Shown one piece after another: positions 13,851 to 21,665 of a stretch of DNA of 35,862 bases (position 1 is the first letter of the stretch; each line of letters opens with the position of its first letter). This DNA comes from a bacterium. Lineage in GTDB: Bacteria > ARS69. The stretch is taken from NCBI GenBank assembly GCA_025774805.1, contig JALGZR010000029.1, positions 1 to 35,862 on the forward strand, in the 5' to 3' direction. The notes under the pieces were generated by a model. It was not told where the DNA came from. It did not search any database and was given only the letters and a program-made list of their open reading frames with translations. The position numbers and the translations under genes are program-made.

Positions 13851-15095
13851 ATGGGGATCCGACCTCTCGCCGCAGCGGCCGTTCCGGCCCTCCTCGCTCT
13901 TCTCTGGACGGCGGTCACCACGGTTCTCTCCGACCCGGCCCGGGCGCAGGCCACCGACGAGCTCTCCTCCGCCGAGGTTTCTCCGCCCGCACCGCCGGCC
14001 GCCGTCGTGGCCCGCGACGCCCCCAACGACGCGGGAGGGGCCTTGGCCGTGACGTGGACCGCGTCGCGCGACGCCGCCCACCTCGGCGTCCTTGCCGGAT
14101 ACCGCATCCTCCGAGCGACCGCGGGAGGCGACTTCGAGAAGGTCGCCCAGGCCGGGCCCGGCTCGGTGAGCCACACGGACTACGGCGTCGACAACGGAAT
14201 CGAGTACGCGTACCGGGTCGTGGCCTGGGGCCCCGGCGGAGAAGGGGAGTCGGAGCCGTCCGCTCCCGCCGTGGCGAGCGCTCAGTGGTTCGACCGGTCC
14301 CGCGCGAACATCCTGATCCTCATGCTCCTCGTGTGTGGAGCCATCGGCCTGTTCATCTCCCTGGCCCGGGCGGGTCAAGAGCTCTACATCCGCAAGATCG
14401 CCGGGATGGACGCCGTGACCGAAGCGGTGGGACGCGCCACCGAGATGGGCCAACCCGTGCTTTACATCGCCGGAACGCAGGACATGGACAACGTCCAGAC
14501 CGTGACGGGTCTGACGATTCTCGGCTCCATCTCCCGGATGATCGCGGAGTACGAGACGACGCTCTTGATGCCCACGAGCCGCTCTCTCGTGATGAGCACG
14601 GCCCGGGAGACGGTCAAGGAGTCGTATCTCGCGGCCGGCCGTCCCGACGCCTTCCGCGAGGAGAGCATCTACTACGTCTCGGACGAGCAATGGGGATTCG
14701 TGGCTCACGTCGACGGGCTCATGCTCCGCAAGCGACCGGCCACCTGCTTCTATCTCGGAGCCTTCTTCGCCGAGTCGTTGATCCTCGCGGAGACCGGGAA
14801 CTTGATCGGCGCCATCCAGGTCGCGGGCACCGCCCAGCCGACGCAGCTTCCCTTCTTCGTGGCCGCCTGCGACTACACGCTGATCGGCGAGGAGCTGTTC
14901 GCGGCGAGCGCCTACCTGTCCCAGGACGAGAAAATGCTCGGGTCTCTCAAGGGACAGGACTTCGGAAAGCTCCTCTCGATGGTCTTCGTTCTCTTGGGAG
15001 CCCTGTTCGCGACGCTCGGCGTCCTCACGGATGCGGCTCCCGTCGCCACCGTCAACGAATGGCTGCACCGGCTCTGGTCGGGGGCGGCGTCATGA
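13851..15095 (+). CDS. Exported/membrane protein with Fn3 domain and DUF6754-like domain
   Basis: ATG 13851 has AGGAGG 4 nt upstream; 414 aa. An N-terminal signal sequence (about 1-34, ending PARAQA) is followed by a fibronectin type III-like domain (about 45-140: PPAPPAAVVARDAP..., TWTASRD, GYRILRA, EYAYRVVAWGPGGEGESEPS). A transmembrane helix follows (ANILILMLLVCGAIGLFISL). Then comes a conserved-looking domain of about 210 residues (QELYIRKIAGMDAVTEAVGR, VLYIAGTQDMDNVQTVTGL, SLVMSTARETVKESYLAAGR, QLPFFVAACDYTLIGEELFA). A second transmembrane helix near the C-terminus (LLSMVFVLLGALFATLGVLT) ends it. The central domain is what I associate with DUF6754, of unknown function. It is first of four membrane-protein genes on the same strand. 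Confidence 0.75.
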   Translation: MGIRPLAAAAVPALLALLWTAVTTVLSDPARAQATDELSSAEVSPPAPPAAVVARDAPNDAGGALAVTWTASRDAAHLGVLAGYRILRATAGGDFEKVAQAGPGSVSHTDYGVDNGIEYAYRVVAWGPGGEGESEPSAPAVASAQWFDRSRANILILMLLVCGAIGLFISLARAGQELYIRKIAGMDAVTEAVGRATEMGQPVLYIAGTQDMDNVQTVTGLTILGSISRMIAEYETTLLMPTSRSLVMSTARETVKESYLAAGRPDAFREESIYYVSDEQWGFVAHVDGLMLRKRPATCFYLGAFFAESLILAETGNLIGAIQVAGTAQPTQLPFFVAACDYTLIGEELFAASAYLSQDEKMLGSLKGQDFGKLLSMVFVLLGALFATLGVLTDAAPVATVNEWLHRLWSGAAS

Positions 15096-15144
15096 GAGGA
15101 ACGATCCGCTCGGGAAGCGGCCGCGGGGCCGGGAGGGCGGGCTC

Positions 15145-15843
15145 GTGAAGCGCGGAGTTCCGCTCTTCATCACGGCGCTGGTGGGCGTTCTTCTCATCAC
15201 CGCGTACTTCGTTCCGCATGCGCCGTTCGACGACATCGACCGGAAGGTGCCGATCTTCTTCGACATCACCGCCGCGTTCGCCTTCATTCTGGGCGGCGGA
15301 AACCTGTTGCGCATTCACCTGACACGGGTCTCCCGCCGCGATCACGAGTGGCCCTACTCGATCGTCACCGTCGTCGGCTTTCTCGTGATGCTCATCGCCG
15401 GGCTCACGAAGATCGGCACGACGGACGAGGGAGTCGTGGCGAGCGCGAGTCGGGAGCTCTCCGATCCCCGCCTCGCGTTCGCCTGGCTCTACCGGGCCGT
15501 CTTCACCCCCTGCCAGGCCACGATGTTCTCGCTGCTCGCCTTCTTCGTGGCCTCCGCGAGCTACCGCGCGTTTCGGGCCAAGACTCCGGAGGCGACGGTT
15601 CTCCTGGTCGCGGCGTTCGTGATCCTGATCGGGAGAACTCCGGTGGGGCACGCGCTCACCGCCTGGATCCCGGCTCCGTTCTCGGACTGGTTCCACATTC
15701 CGAACTTCTCCGCCTGGATCATGTCCGTGCCGAATCTGGCGGGGCAGCGGACGATTCAGATCGGCATCGCCCTGGGGATCGTCTCGAACTCGCTCCGACT
15801 GATCCTCGGCATCGAGCGCTCGCACCTCGGCGGGAGAGACTGA
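15145..15843 (+). CDS. Multi-pass membrane protein of the DUF6754-like operon
   Basis: GTG 15145 with GGGAGGGCGGG upstream gives 232 aa. About six hydrophobic segments are visible: VPLFITALVGVLLITAYFV, the FFDITAAFAFILGGGNLL region, IVTVVGFLVMLIAGL, TMFSLLAFFVASASY, TVLLVAAFVILIG and QIGIALGIVSNSLRLILG. Between segments 1 and 2 lies HAPFDDIDRKVP. I do not recognise a family, and no transporter, enzyme or channel motif is evident. It begins 49 nt after the Fn3/DUF6754-like gene and ends 3 nt before the next gene, so it is almost certainly part of one transcript and probably of one membrane complex. Confidence 0.7.
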   Translation: MKRGVPLFITALVGVLLITAYFVPHAPFDDIDRKVPIFFDITAAFAFILGGGNLLRIHLTRVSRRDHEWPYSIVTVVGFLVMLIAGLTKIGTTDEGVVASASRELSDPRLAFAWLYRAVFTPCQATMFSLLAFFVASASYRAFRAKTPEATVLLVAAFVILIGRTPVGHALTAWIPAPFSDWFHIPNFSAWIMSVPNLAGQRTIQIGIALGIVSNSLRLILGIERSHLGGRD

Positions 15844-15846
15844 TCC

Positions 15847-16740
15847 ATGAGCGCCTCGGAGAGAGTGACGACGGTTCTCGAGCGGCTCGGCGCCGTCGAC
15901 CGGCGATGGATCTTCCTCTTCATCGCCGTGGCCGTCTCCATCCCGCTGGCCCTGCGACGTCCCGCTTCCGTGGCGCCGAGCCCGATCGTGCAGGATCTCT
16001 TCGACGCGATCGATTCGCTGCCCGCGGGATCCCGGGTCGTCCTCTCGCTGGACTACGCGCCGAGCACGGTGCCCGAGAACGACCCGATGGCCCACGCGGT
16101 CGCCCGGCACGTGCTGAAGAAGAATCAGAAGCTGTACGTCATGACGCTCTGGTCCACCGGTCCGCCGTTGATCCGCCGGCTTCTCGACGAGGTCGTGACG
16201 GTGGACTTTCCCGATCTCGTCTACGGCGAGGACTACGTGAACCTGGGCTACAAGGTCGGCAACCAGGGGGTCATCCACTCGATCACGACCGACTTCCGGG
16301 GGCAGTTCACGTCCGACGCCGGTTACGGCGAGGAGAATCCGGTTCGGGCCGTCGACGAGGTTCCGATGCTCGAGGGAATCACGGTTCTGGGCGATTTCGA
16401 CTTCGTCGTGCCGATCGGATCCGGCTACCCCGGGGTCAAGGAGTGGGTCCAGTTCGGGGGCGACCCGGTGGGAATTCCCATCGGGGGTGGAGTGACCGCG
16501 GTCGAGGCGCCCCTCCTCTATCCGTACTACCCCAAGCAGCTCCAAGGGCTGATGGGGGGATTGCTCGGGGCCGCGGAGTACGAAGCACTCCTCATCTCCC
16601 ACTTTCCGGAGTTCGAGGAGGCGGCTCGGGTCGCGCTCGTCCGGATGTTCCCTCAGACCGTCGCTCACCTCGTCATCGTGGTCTTCGTGGTGCTCGGGAA
16701 CATCTCGTACTTCTTGACGCGCGCCCGGACCCGGAAGTGA
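15847..16740 (+). CDS. Bitopic protein with large extracytoplasmic domain, DUF6754-like operon
   Basis: ATG 15847; 297 aa. One transmembrane helix near the N-terminus (WIFLFIAVAVSIPLAL, about 21-36) and one at the C-terminus (VAHLVIVVFVVLGNISYFLT) bracket a ~220-residue soluble domain. That domain contains GSRVVLSLDYAPSTVPENDP, an alpha/beta-looking stretch with KLYVMTLWSTGPPLI, DYVNLGYKVGNQGVIHSI, and a glycine-rich GGDPVGIPIGGGVTAVEAP. The alternating strand/helix pattern suggests a compact alpha/beta fold, but I do not recognise it. Gap to the previous gene is 3 nt. The placement of two anchors around one soluble domain suggests a subunit of a membrane-bound assembly. Confidence 0.7.
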   Translation: MSASERVTTVLERLGAVDRRWIFLFIAVAVSIPLALRRPASVAPSPIVQDLFDAIDSLPAGSRVVLSLDYAPSTVPENDPMAHAVARHVLKKNQKLYVMTLWSTGPPLIRRLLDEVVTVDFPDLVYGEDYVNLGYKVGNQGVIHSITTDFRGQFTSDAGYGEENPVRAVDEVPMLEGITVLGDFDFVVPIGSGYPGVKEWVQFGGDPVGIPIGGGVTAVEAPLLYPYYPKQLQGLMGGLLGAAEYEALLISHFPEFEEAARVALVRMFPQTVAHLVIVVFVVLGNISYFLTRARTRK

Positions 16741-16771
16741 GGCCGGTCGAGATGCAGGGGAGAGAACGACG

Positions 16772-17467
16772 GTGAGCGAGGCCATCCAGCTCTGGATCGG
16801 GGCGCTGCTGACGCTCATGATCTTCAGCTTCCTCTACCGGGACAATCCGTTCTACAAGTTCGCCGAGCACCTCTTCGTCGGGGTCTCCGCGGCGTACTGG
16901 ATGGTCCAGGGATTCTGGAAGACGATCATTCCGAACCTTTTGGCCAAGCTCTTTCCCCGTCAGTGCGAGAGCTTCGTGGAGGGGGCCCGGGGTCATGATC
17001 CCGAGTACGTGTACTTCATTCCCCTGATTCTCGGGATCCTCCTGCTCATGCGGCTGGTGCCCCCGATCTCCTGGATCTCCCGATGGGCGATGGCGTTCAT
17101 CATCGGGTACACCGCCGGAACGAACCTGCCCCGGTACCTCGTCTCGGACTTCATCCGTCAGACCGAGAAGACGCTGGAGCTCGCGCTCATCCCGTCGGTG
17201 TCGGTCGGAGCGTTTCACGCGATCATGTACACGACGTCCCACCTCATCATCGTCGGGGGCGTGGTGTGCGGCCTCATCTACTTCTTCTTCTCGAAGGAGC
17301 ACTCCGGTGCCTTCGGCCGGGCGTCCCGGGCCGGCATCTGGGTTCTGATGGTCGCGTTCGGAGCCAGCTTCGGGTACACGGTGATGGCGCGGATCTCGCT
17401 CCTGATCGGGAGACTCGAGTTTCTCGGGGAGTGGATCGGGTCCATTGCCTCCTACTTTCTCGCCTAG
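16772..17467 (+). CDS. Multi-pass membrane protein, last gene of the DUF6754-like operon
   Basis: GTG 16772, 31 nt after the previous stop; 231 aa. Six or so hydrophobic segments: IQLWIGALLTLMIFSFLY, FVGVSAAYWMVQGFW, YFIPLILGILLLMRLVPPI, AMAFIIGYTAGTNL, HLIIVGGVVCGLIYFFFS and IWVLMVAFGASFGYTVMA. A charged loop with FPRQCESFVEGARGHDPEY lies between segments 2 and 3. No family is recognised. The stop TAG runs straight into palindrome copy 4, which may serve as the transcript end. Its architecture mirrors that of the second gene of the operon, so the two may be paired membrane subunits (inference). Confidence 0.7.
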   Translation: MSEAIQLWIGALLTLMIFSFLYRDNPFYKFAEHLFVGVSAAYWMVQGFWKTIIPNLLAKLFPRQCESFVEGARGHDPEYVYFIPLILGILLLMRLVPPISWISRWAMAFIIGYTAGTNLPRYLVSDFIRQTEKTLELALIPSVSVGAFHAIMYTTSHLIIVGGVVCGLIYFFFSKEHSGAFGRASRAGIWVLMVAFGASFGYTVMARISLLIGRLEFLGEWIGSIASYFLA

Positions 17468-17530
17468 CCTGCGTTTTTCACCAGGCGCGGTGAGCCGCTC
17501 GCGCGGCAGAGACCGGTGAGACATGCAAGC
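17467..17530. repeat. REP-like palindrome, copy 4
   Basis: GCCTGCGTTTTTCACCAGGC followed by GCGGTGAGCCGCTCGCGCGG and AGAGACCGGTGAGACATGC. The outer arms pair imperfectly. It begins on the last base of the upstream stop codon and contains the ATG (17523) used as start of the following gene. Confidence 0.75.
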
Positions 17531-19421
17531 TGGGTTGCTTCCCGCCGCGAGCACACCCAACGCGCCTCTTCGACTCCGGGGGCTCGCGCTCGCCGTGGCG
17601 GGCTCACTCGTCGCGTTCGACGGCGGCGGAGCCACCCCGGAGAACGCCCCCATCGAGTGGCGGGTGTTCGGCGCGGCGGCCTTCCGCGAGGCCGCCGCCT
17701 CGGATCGACCGGTCTTCCTCCTGATGACCGCGCCCTGGAATCGGGACCACTTCGATCTCGGGCCCCGCTACCTTTCCGATCCCGGGGTGGTTCGTCTCCT
17801 GGGGGAGAGTTTCGTACCGATCCTCGTCTACGTGACGGACCAGCCGGAGCTCTCGGACCTCTACCCGACGCCGACGGGACTCATTCCCGGTTTCCACTTC
17901 CTCGACGTCGACGGGGCGCCGGTGGCGACGTTTCCGCCCCTGGATCCGGAGGAGTTCACGTTCTTTCTGGAGGAGATGCAGGATCCGACCCGCCGTCTTC
18001 CCGCGGAGGCCTCCCCCCGGGAGACCGAGTCCGTCCCCGTCGACCGGTTCGCGGATGTCATCGTCGAACGGATCGTGGAGCGGTTCGAGAGCGGCTCCGC
18101 GCGGCTGGCCCCGCCCCACCGGAACGTCGACCTGGCTTCCGTCGCCTTTCTGGAGGAGTTCGGCGATCAGCGCGCGGACCGGGACGCCCGGCGGAGCGCC
18201 GGACACCTCCTGCGGGAAGTGCTCGAGGGCCCTCTCCACGATCGGGTGGGAGGGGGTTTCCACCGGGCGGCGGCGACCCGCGACGGTCGCGAGCTGCACT
18301 ACGAGAAGACACTGCCGATCAACGCGGCGGCCGGAGGTCTGCTCGCGCGGTGGTATCGGCGGACCTGGGACGCGGCGGTCGGGGCGGACGCACTCACAGT
18401 GCTTCGCTTTCTGAACGAAGCGCTCCGGACTCGCGGCACCACGCTGTACGCGGGATCGATGGCCGCGGACCTTCTCGATCCGGAGACGGGGACCGTCGGG
18501 CTCGAGGGAAGCGTCTACTACAGCCTGGACCCCGATCGCCGCACTCTCGTGGGTCGGCCCCCCGTTTCGGCGGAGGTCCCGGTGGGGGGGAACTTCGTCC
18601 TTCACCAGGCGCTCCGCGATTACTTCCGCGTGTTTCAACAGGCGACGATGGCGGAGGCCTCGGGTCGCGGGGGCAGGCTCCTCCTCGAGGACGGCTTCGA
18701 GGAGGACGGAACCGCGCGTCTTCGTTACGGCGAGCCGGGGCGGGGGGGACTCTGGACGCAGGGCCAAGCCGGACTGGGACTGCTGGCCGTCCACGCGGTG
18801 ACGGGCGATCGGGACGCACTCGCCGCCGCGGAGCGACTCGCCGAGGCCCTGGTCGCACAGTATCTCGACGAGGAGACCGGTCTGTTCCGCCGCCTCTCCC
18901 TCCGAGACGGCGCCCCGGAGTACGTCCGTCGCGCCGCGCCGGACCCGGTGGCGAACGGAATCGCCCTCCGTTTCCTCGCCGATCTCGGCACGGTCACCGG
19001 GGACGCGCGCTGGCTCGAGGTCGCCCGGAACTCACTGACGATCTGGGCGGATCGTCTCCCCGCCGGCGGGATCGACGCGGCCGAGCTCGGTCGGGCCGCC
19101 CTCCGGCTGGAGGGGGCCTATCCCCTGTTGTGCCTCGCGGTTCCTTCCGACGCCCCGAGCGCGGACTCTCTTCGGATCCTGGCCTTCCGTGTCATGGAGG
19201 GCTCCACTCCGGTCCGCTGGATCGACCCGGGGGTGGAAGAGGAGCGCAGGTGGGCCGGCGAGCGCGGCCTCTCTCTCGATACCGAGCCCGCGATCTATCT
19301 GCTCGACCCCGAGGGAGAGCGCCCCTCGGAGGCCATCCGCGCGCAGAGCTCGCTCGCCGAAGTGTACCGCGCGCTCCGCGCGTGGCTGCGCCGACCGCCG
19401 AAGCGATCGGACCGTTTCTAG
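17523..19421 (+). CDS. Exported YyaL/DUF255-type protein without thioredoxin cysteines
   Basis: 632 aa from ATG 17523. A hydrophobic signal-like segment (LRLRGLALAVAGSLVAF) begins near residue 17. Residues ~45-155 are thioredoxin-like (AFREAAASDRPVFLLMTAPW, GESFVPILVYVTDQPELSDL, GLIPGFHFLDVDGAPVA). The CxxC expected in DUF255 proteins after W is replaced by WNRDHFD, so redox activity is not expected. The remainder (about 200-630) is the alpha/alpha-barrel (six-hairpin glycosidase-like) part, with VGGGFHRAAATRDGRELHYE then KTLPINAAAGGLLARWYR, matching the GGGFHRYSVD...HFEKMLYDNA signature of YyaL/SSP411 proteins. No cysteine pair for export oxidation is visible. The ATG lies inside a repeat and lacks a clear ribosome site, so the true start may be a nearby downstream codon. 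Confidence 0.8.
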   Translation: MQAGLLPAASTPNAPLRLRGLALAVAGSLVAFDGGGATPENAPIEWRVFGAAAFREAAASDRPVFLLMTAPWNRDHFDLGPRYLSDPGVVRLLGESFVPILVYVTDQPELSDLYPTPTGLIPGFHFLDVDGAPVATFPPLDPEEFTFFLEEMQDPTRRLPAEASPRETESVPVDRFADVIVERIVERFESGSARLAPPHRNVDLASVAFLEEFGDQRADRDARRSAGHLLREVLEGPLHDRVGGGFHRAAATRDGRELHYEKTLPINAAAGGLLARWYRRTWDAAVGADALTVLRFLNEALRTRGTTLYAGSMAADLLDPETGTVGLEGSVYYSLDPDRRTLVGRPPVSAEVPVGGNFVLHQALRDYFRVFQQATMAEASGRGGRLLLEDGFEEDGTARLRYGEPGRGGLWTQGQAGLGLLAVHAVTGDRDALAAAERLAEALVAQYLDEETGLFRRLSLRDGAPEYVRRAAPDPVANGIALRFLADLGTVTGDARWLEVARNSLTIWADRLPAGGIDAAELGRAALRLEGAYPLLCLAVPSDAPSADSLRILAFRVMEGSTPVRWIDPGVEEERRWAGERGLSLDTEPAIYLLDPEGERPSEAIRAQSSLAEVYRALRAWLRRPPKRSDRF

Positions 19422-19469
19422 CCTGCATTTCTCACCAGGCTCGTCGCGAGGCTGTGGAGATATGCAGGC
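19421..19469. repeat. REP-like palindrome, copy 5 (short form)
   Basis: GCCTGCATTTCTC at the left and GAGATATGCAGGC at the right are complementary at 12 of 13 positions around a 23-nt centre containing ACCAGGCTCGTCGCGAGGC. It starts on the last base of the preceding stop codon and lies between convergent genes. Confidence 0.8.
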
Positions 19470-19549
19470 CAGCCCGCGCTCCGAAGAGCCCGTGGTTCGA
19501 GGAGAGCGGAGGGGAGGCTTGAGAGCGCATCCACGCTCCGGGGAGATCT

Positions 19550-20665
19550 TCACCGCACTCCGGGGGTCGCGCGGCGGATCTCGTCCTGCAGCAGCTCCTC
19601 CAACTCGTCGAGACGCCTCTCCCGGGAGAACTCCCGGCGGATCCGCTCCCGGCCCGCCTCCCCGTCGCGCCGGCGACGCTCCGGATCGCGCAGATACGTC
19701 CGCACCGCCGCTTCGAGCGCCCCGGCGTCGTCCAGGGGAAACAGGAGCCCGGTGTGCCCGTCCTCCACGATCTCGGGCAGGCTGCTCGCGTTCGTCGCGA
19801 CGACGGGAAGCCCCGCGGCCATCCCCTCGGCGACCGCGTAGCCGAAGCCCTCGACCCGGGCGGGGTGCACGAGGAGGTCGGCCGCCCCGAGGAGATCGGG
19901 CACGTCGCGCCGGAAGCCGAGGAGCCGGACGCGATCGGCGATCCCGTTCTCGCTTGCCAGAGCCGCGAGCCGTTCCCGCTCCGGTCCCTCCCCGACGAAC
20001 AGTACCAGTACCTCGGGGTGCCCGCCCAGGAGGCGGGGAAGGATCTCCACGACGAGACCCGGGTTCTTGCGCGGGGTGAGCTCCCCGACGACGAGGAGCA
20101 CCGTGCTCCCGGTCGGGATGTCGAGCTCGGCGCGGACCTCCTCGACCGGCCGCGGCCGCTCGAAGCGGGTCAAGTCGAGGCCGTTGAGCAGCACGTGGAG
20201 CCGCCCGGCGGGCCGCCAGTCGATACGCTCGACCAGCGTGCGCGCCGTCGCCCGGGAGTTCACGATCATTCCGGTCGCGATCTTTCGATAGAAGAAGCGG
20301 TAGGTCGGCGCGCTCTTGATGGGGAACTCGCTGCCCCTCCGGGGGAGAACGACCGCGACCCCCGCCAGACGGGCCGCCGTTCCCGCGAGGCGGAGCACCC
20401 GGTCCGTGTTCAGAACGAGCGCCTCGGGACGATCGCGACGGCAGTGACGGTGGATCCGCCAGAAGGAAGAGAGATCCGCGTCACACCGGAACGAAACCTC
20501 GATGGACGCGATGCCGTCCGCCCGCGCGCGCTCCAGGATGGCCGAGGCGGGCCGCGCCGCGAGGGTCACGGAGTGGCCCCGTCGACCGAGCCCCTCCGCC
20601 GCGGAGAGCATCCACTCCTCTCCGCCGCCCCAGGTCTTGATGCTCGTCGCGAACAGGATGCGCAT
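19550..20665 (-). CDS. Glycosyltransferase, GT4 family
   Basis: ATG 20665 (MRILFATSIKTWGGGEEWML) gives 371 aa. It is a GT-B fold transferase. The N-terminal domain has the GGGEEW acceptor-side loop. The C-terminal GT1/GT4 domain starts at about residue 180 with VLLVVGELTPRKNPGLVVEI and RVRLLGFRRDVPDLLGAADL, and ends with the donor-binding ExxxxxxxE motif in EGFGYAVAEGMAAGLPVVAT, followed by LPEIVEDGHTGLLFPLDD. The sugar donor and acceptor cannot be told. Such enzymes build lipopolysaccharide, exopolysaccharide or glycolipids. It stands alone, convergent with the YyaL-type gene and divergent from thiE. Confidence 0.92.
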   Translation of the reverse strand: MRILFATSIKTWGGGEEWMLSAAEGLGRRGHSVTLAARPASAILERARADGIASIEVSFRCDADLSSFWRIHRHCRRDRPEALVLNTDRVLRLAGTAARLAGVAVVLPRRGSEFPIKSAPTYRFFYRKIATGMIVNSRATARTLVERIDWRPAGRLHVLLNGLDLTRFERPRPVEEVRAELDIPTGSTVLLVVGELTPRKNPGLVVEILPRLLGGHPEVLVLFVGEGPERERLAALASENGIADRVRLLGFRRDVPDLLGAADLLVHPARVEGFGYAVAEGMAAGLPVVATNASSLPEIVEDGHTGLLFPLDDAGALEAAVRTYLRDPERRRRDGEAGRERIRREFSRERRLDELEELLQDEIRRATPGVR

Positions 20666-20787
20666 GGTCTTCCCGCCGAGGCCCGGGCCGTCCTCTCCGC
20701 AGCCCCGGCCTTCCCGGAGCATGGGCAACGACGGTCCGTGCGGTAAAGTGGGAATAGAGCCCGGGCCAGCGATTCCGGGAGAGCGGC

Positions 20788-21411
20788 GTGGCGCGAGCCG
20801 AGCTTCACGTACTCACCGATCGCCTCCGTTCGCGGGGGAGGAGCCACCGGGAGGTGGCGGCGGCGGCCTTCGCCGGAGGGGCGGACGTCGTGCAGCTCCG
20901 GGACAAGACCCGCTCCCCGGAGGCATTGGTCCGCGAGGGGCGTCTTCTCGTCGCGCTCGCCCGCCGGGTGGGGAAGCTCCTCGTGGTCAACGATCACCTC
21001 GAGCTCGCCTTGGCGGTCCGCGCGGACGGACTCCACGTCGGTCCGGACGACCTCCCCGTGGACGAGGCGCGCCGCCTCTGGCCCCGGCCGGCGATCCTCG
21101 GCGGCTCCGCCCGGCATCCCCTTCGGGCGCGCGAGGTCGTCGCCGCGGGGGCGGACTACCTCGGGGTCGGACCCGTCTTCGGAACCACCTCGAAGGCCGA
21201 CGCGCCCGGAGCGCTCGGCCTCGACGGTCTCGCCGCCGTCGTGGAGGCGGTGGAGGTTCCCGTGATCGGAATCGGGGGCATCGACGCCGGCAACGCGCGC
21301 GAGGTCCTGCGCGCCGGAGCGGCCGGGGTGGCGGTCCTCTCCTCCGTCGTGGGAGCCGTCGACGTCGAGGGCGCGACCCGGGCGCTTCGCCGGGCGCTGG
21401 ACGCCACCTGA
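20788..21411 (+). CDS. thiE: Thiamine-phosphate synthase
   Basis: ThiE joins the pyrimidine (HMP-PP) and thiazole phosphate moieties to form thiamine phosphate. GTG 20788 gives 207 aa, the usual length. The TIM-barrel motifs are in order: LHVLTDR, GADVVQLRDK, LLVVNDHLELALAVRADGLH followed by VGPDDLPVDEAR, GGSARHP (in place of the common G.S.H), GADYLGVGPVFGTTSK, and IGIGGIDAGNAREVLRAGAA then GVAVLSSV. The pyrophosphate- and Mg-binding residues appear to be conserved. No other thi gene is adjacent. A weak TAAAGT (20744-20749) upstream could be a -10, but no -35 is evident. Confidence 0.94.
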   Translation: MARAELHVLTDRLRSRGRSHREVAAAAFAGGADVVQLRDKTRSPEALVREGRLLVALARRVGKLLVVNDHLELALAVRADGLHVGPDDLPVDEARRLWPRPAILGGSARHPLRAREVVAAGADYLGVGPVFGTTSKADAPGALGLDGLAAVVEAVEVPVIGIGGIDAGNAREVLRAGAAGVAVLSSVVGAVDVEGATRALRRALDAT

Positions 21412-21569
21412 CCCGCCTCCCGGCCCGGGAACTCTCCGCGCCCCACGAGAGTATAGCCACCACCGGGTGGACCGGTGCCGCCGCGCCGCGCGGCGCACCG
21501 TTCACACCGCCCTCTCCGCCCGATCCGATGTCGTCCCCCGGGCGCGCGACAGGACGCCGCGAACCGGAG

Positions 21570-21598
21570 GTGACGCCCCCGCGTCCCCCCGCTAGAAT
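21570..21598 (+). promoter_or_regulatory. Candidate promoter of the exported repeat-protein gene
   Basis: GTGACG (21570-21575), a 17-nt spacer, and TAGAAT (21593-21598) preceded by GC. The -10 context (GCTAGAAT) matches the two promoters seen before the tandem secreted genes (GCTAGAGT, GCTAGGGT). It lies about 68 nt before the ATG at 21666. The rest of the 254-nt gap after thiE shows nothing else. Confidence 0.45.
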
Positions 21599-21665
21599 GG
21601 GGCCGCTTCACGGCTCGAACCGGCCCCGCCCACGCCTCGTGACCCGGTGACGATCGGGAGGAATC

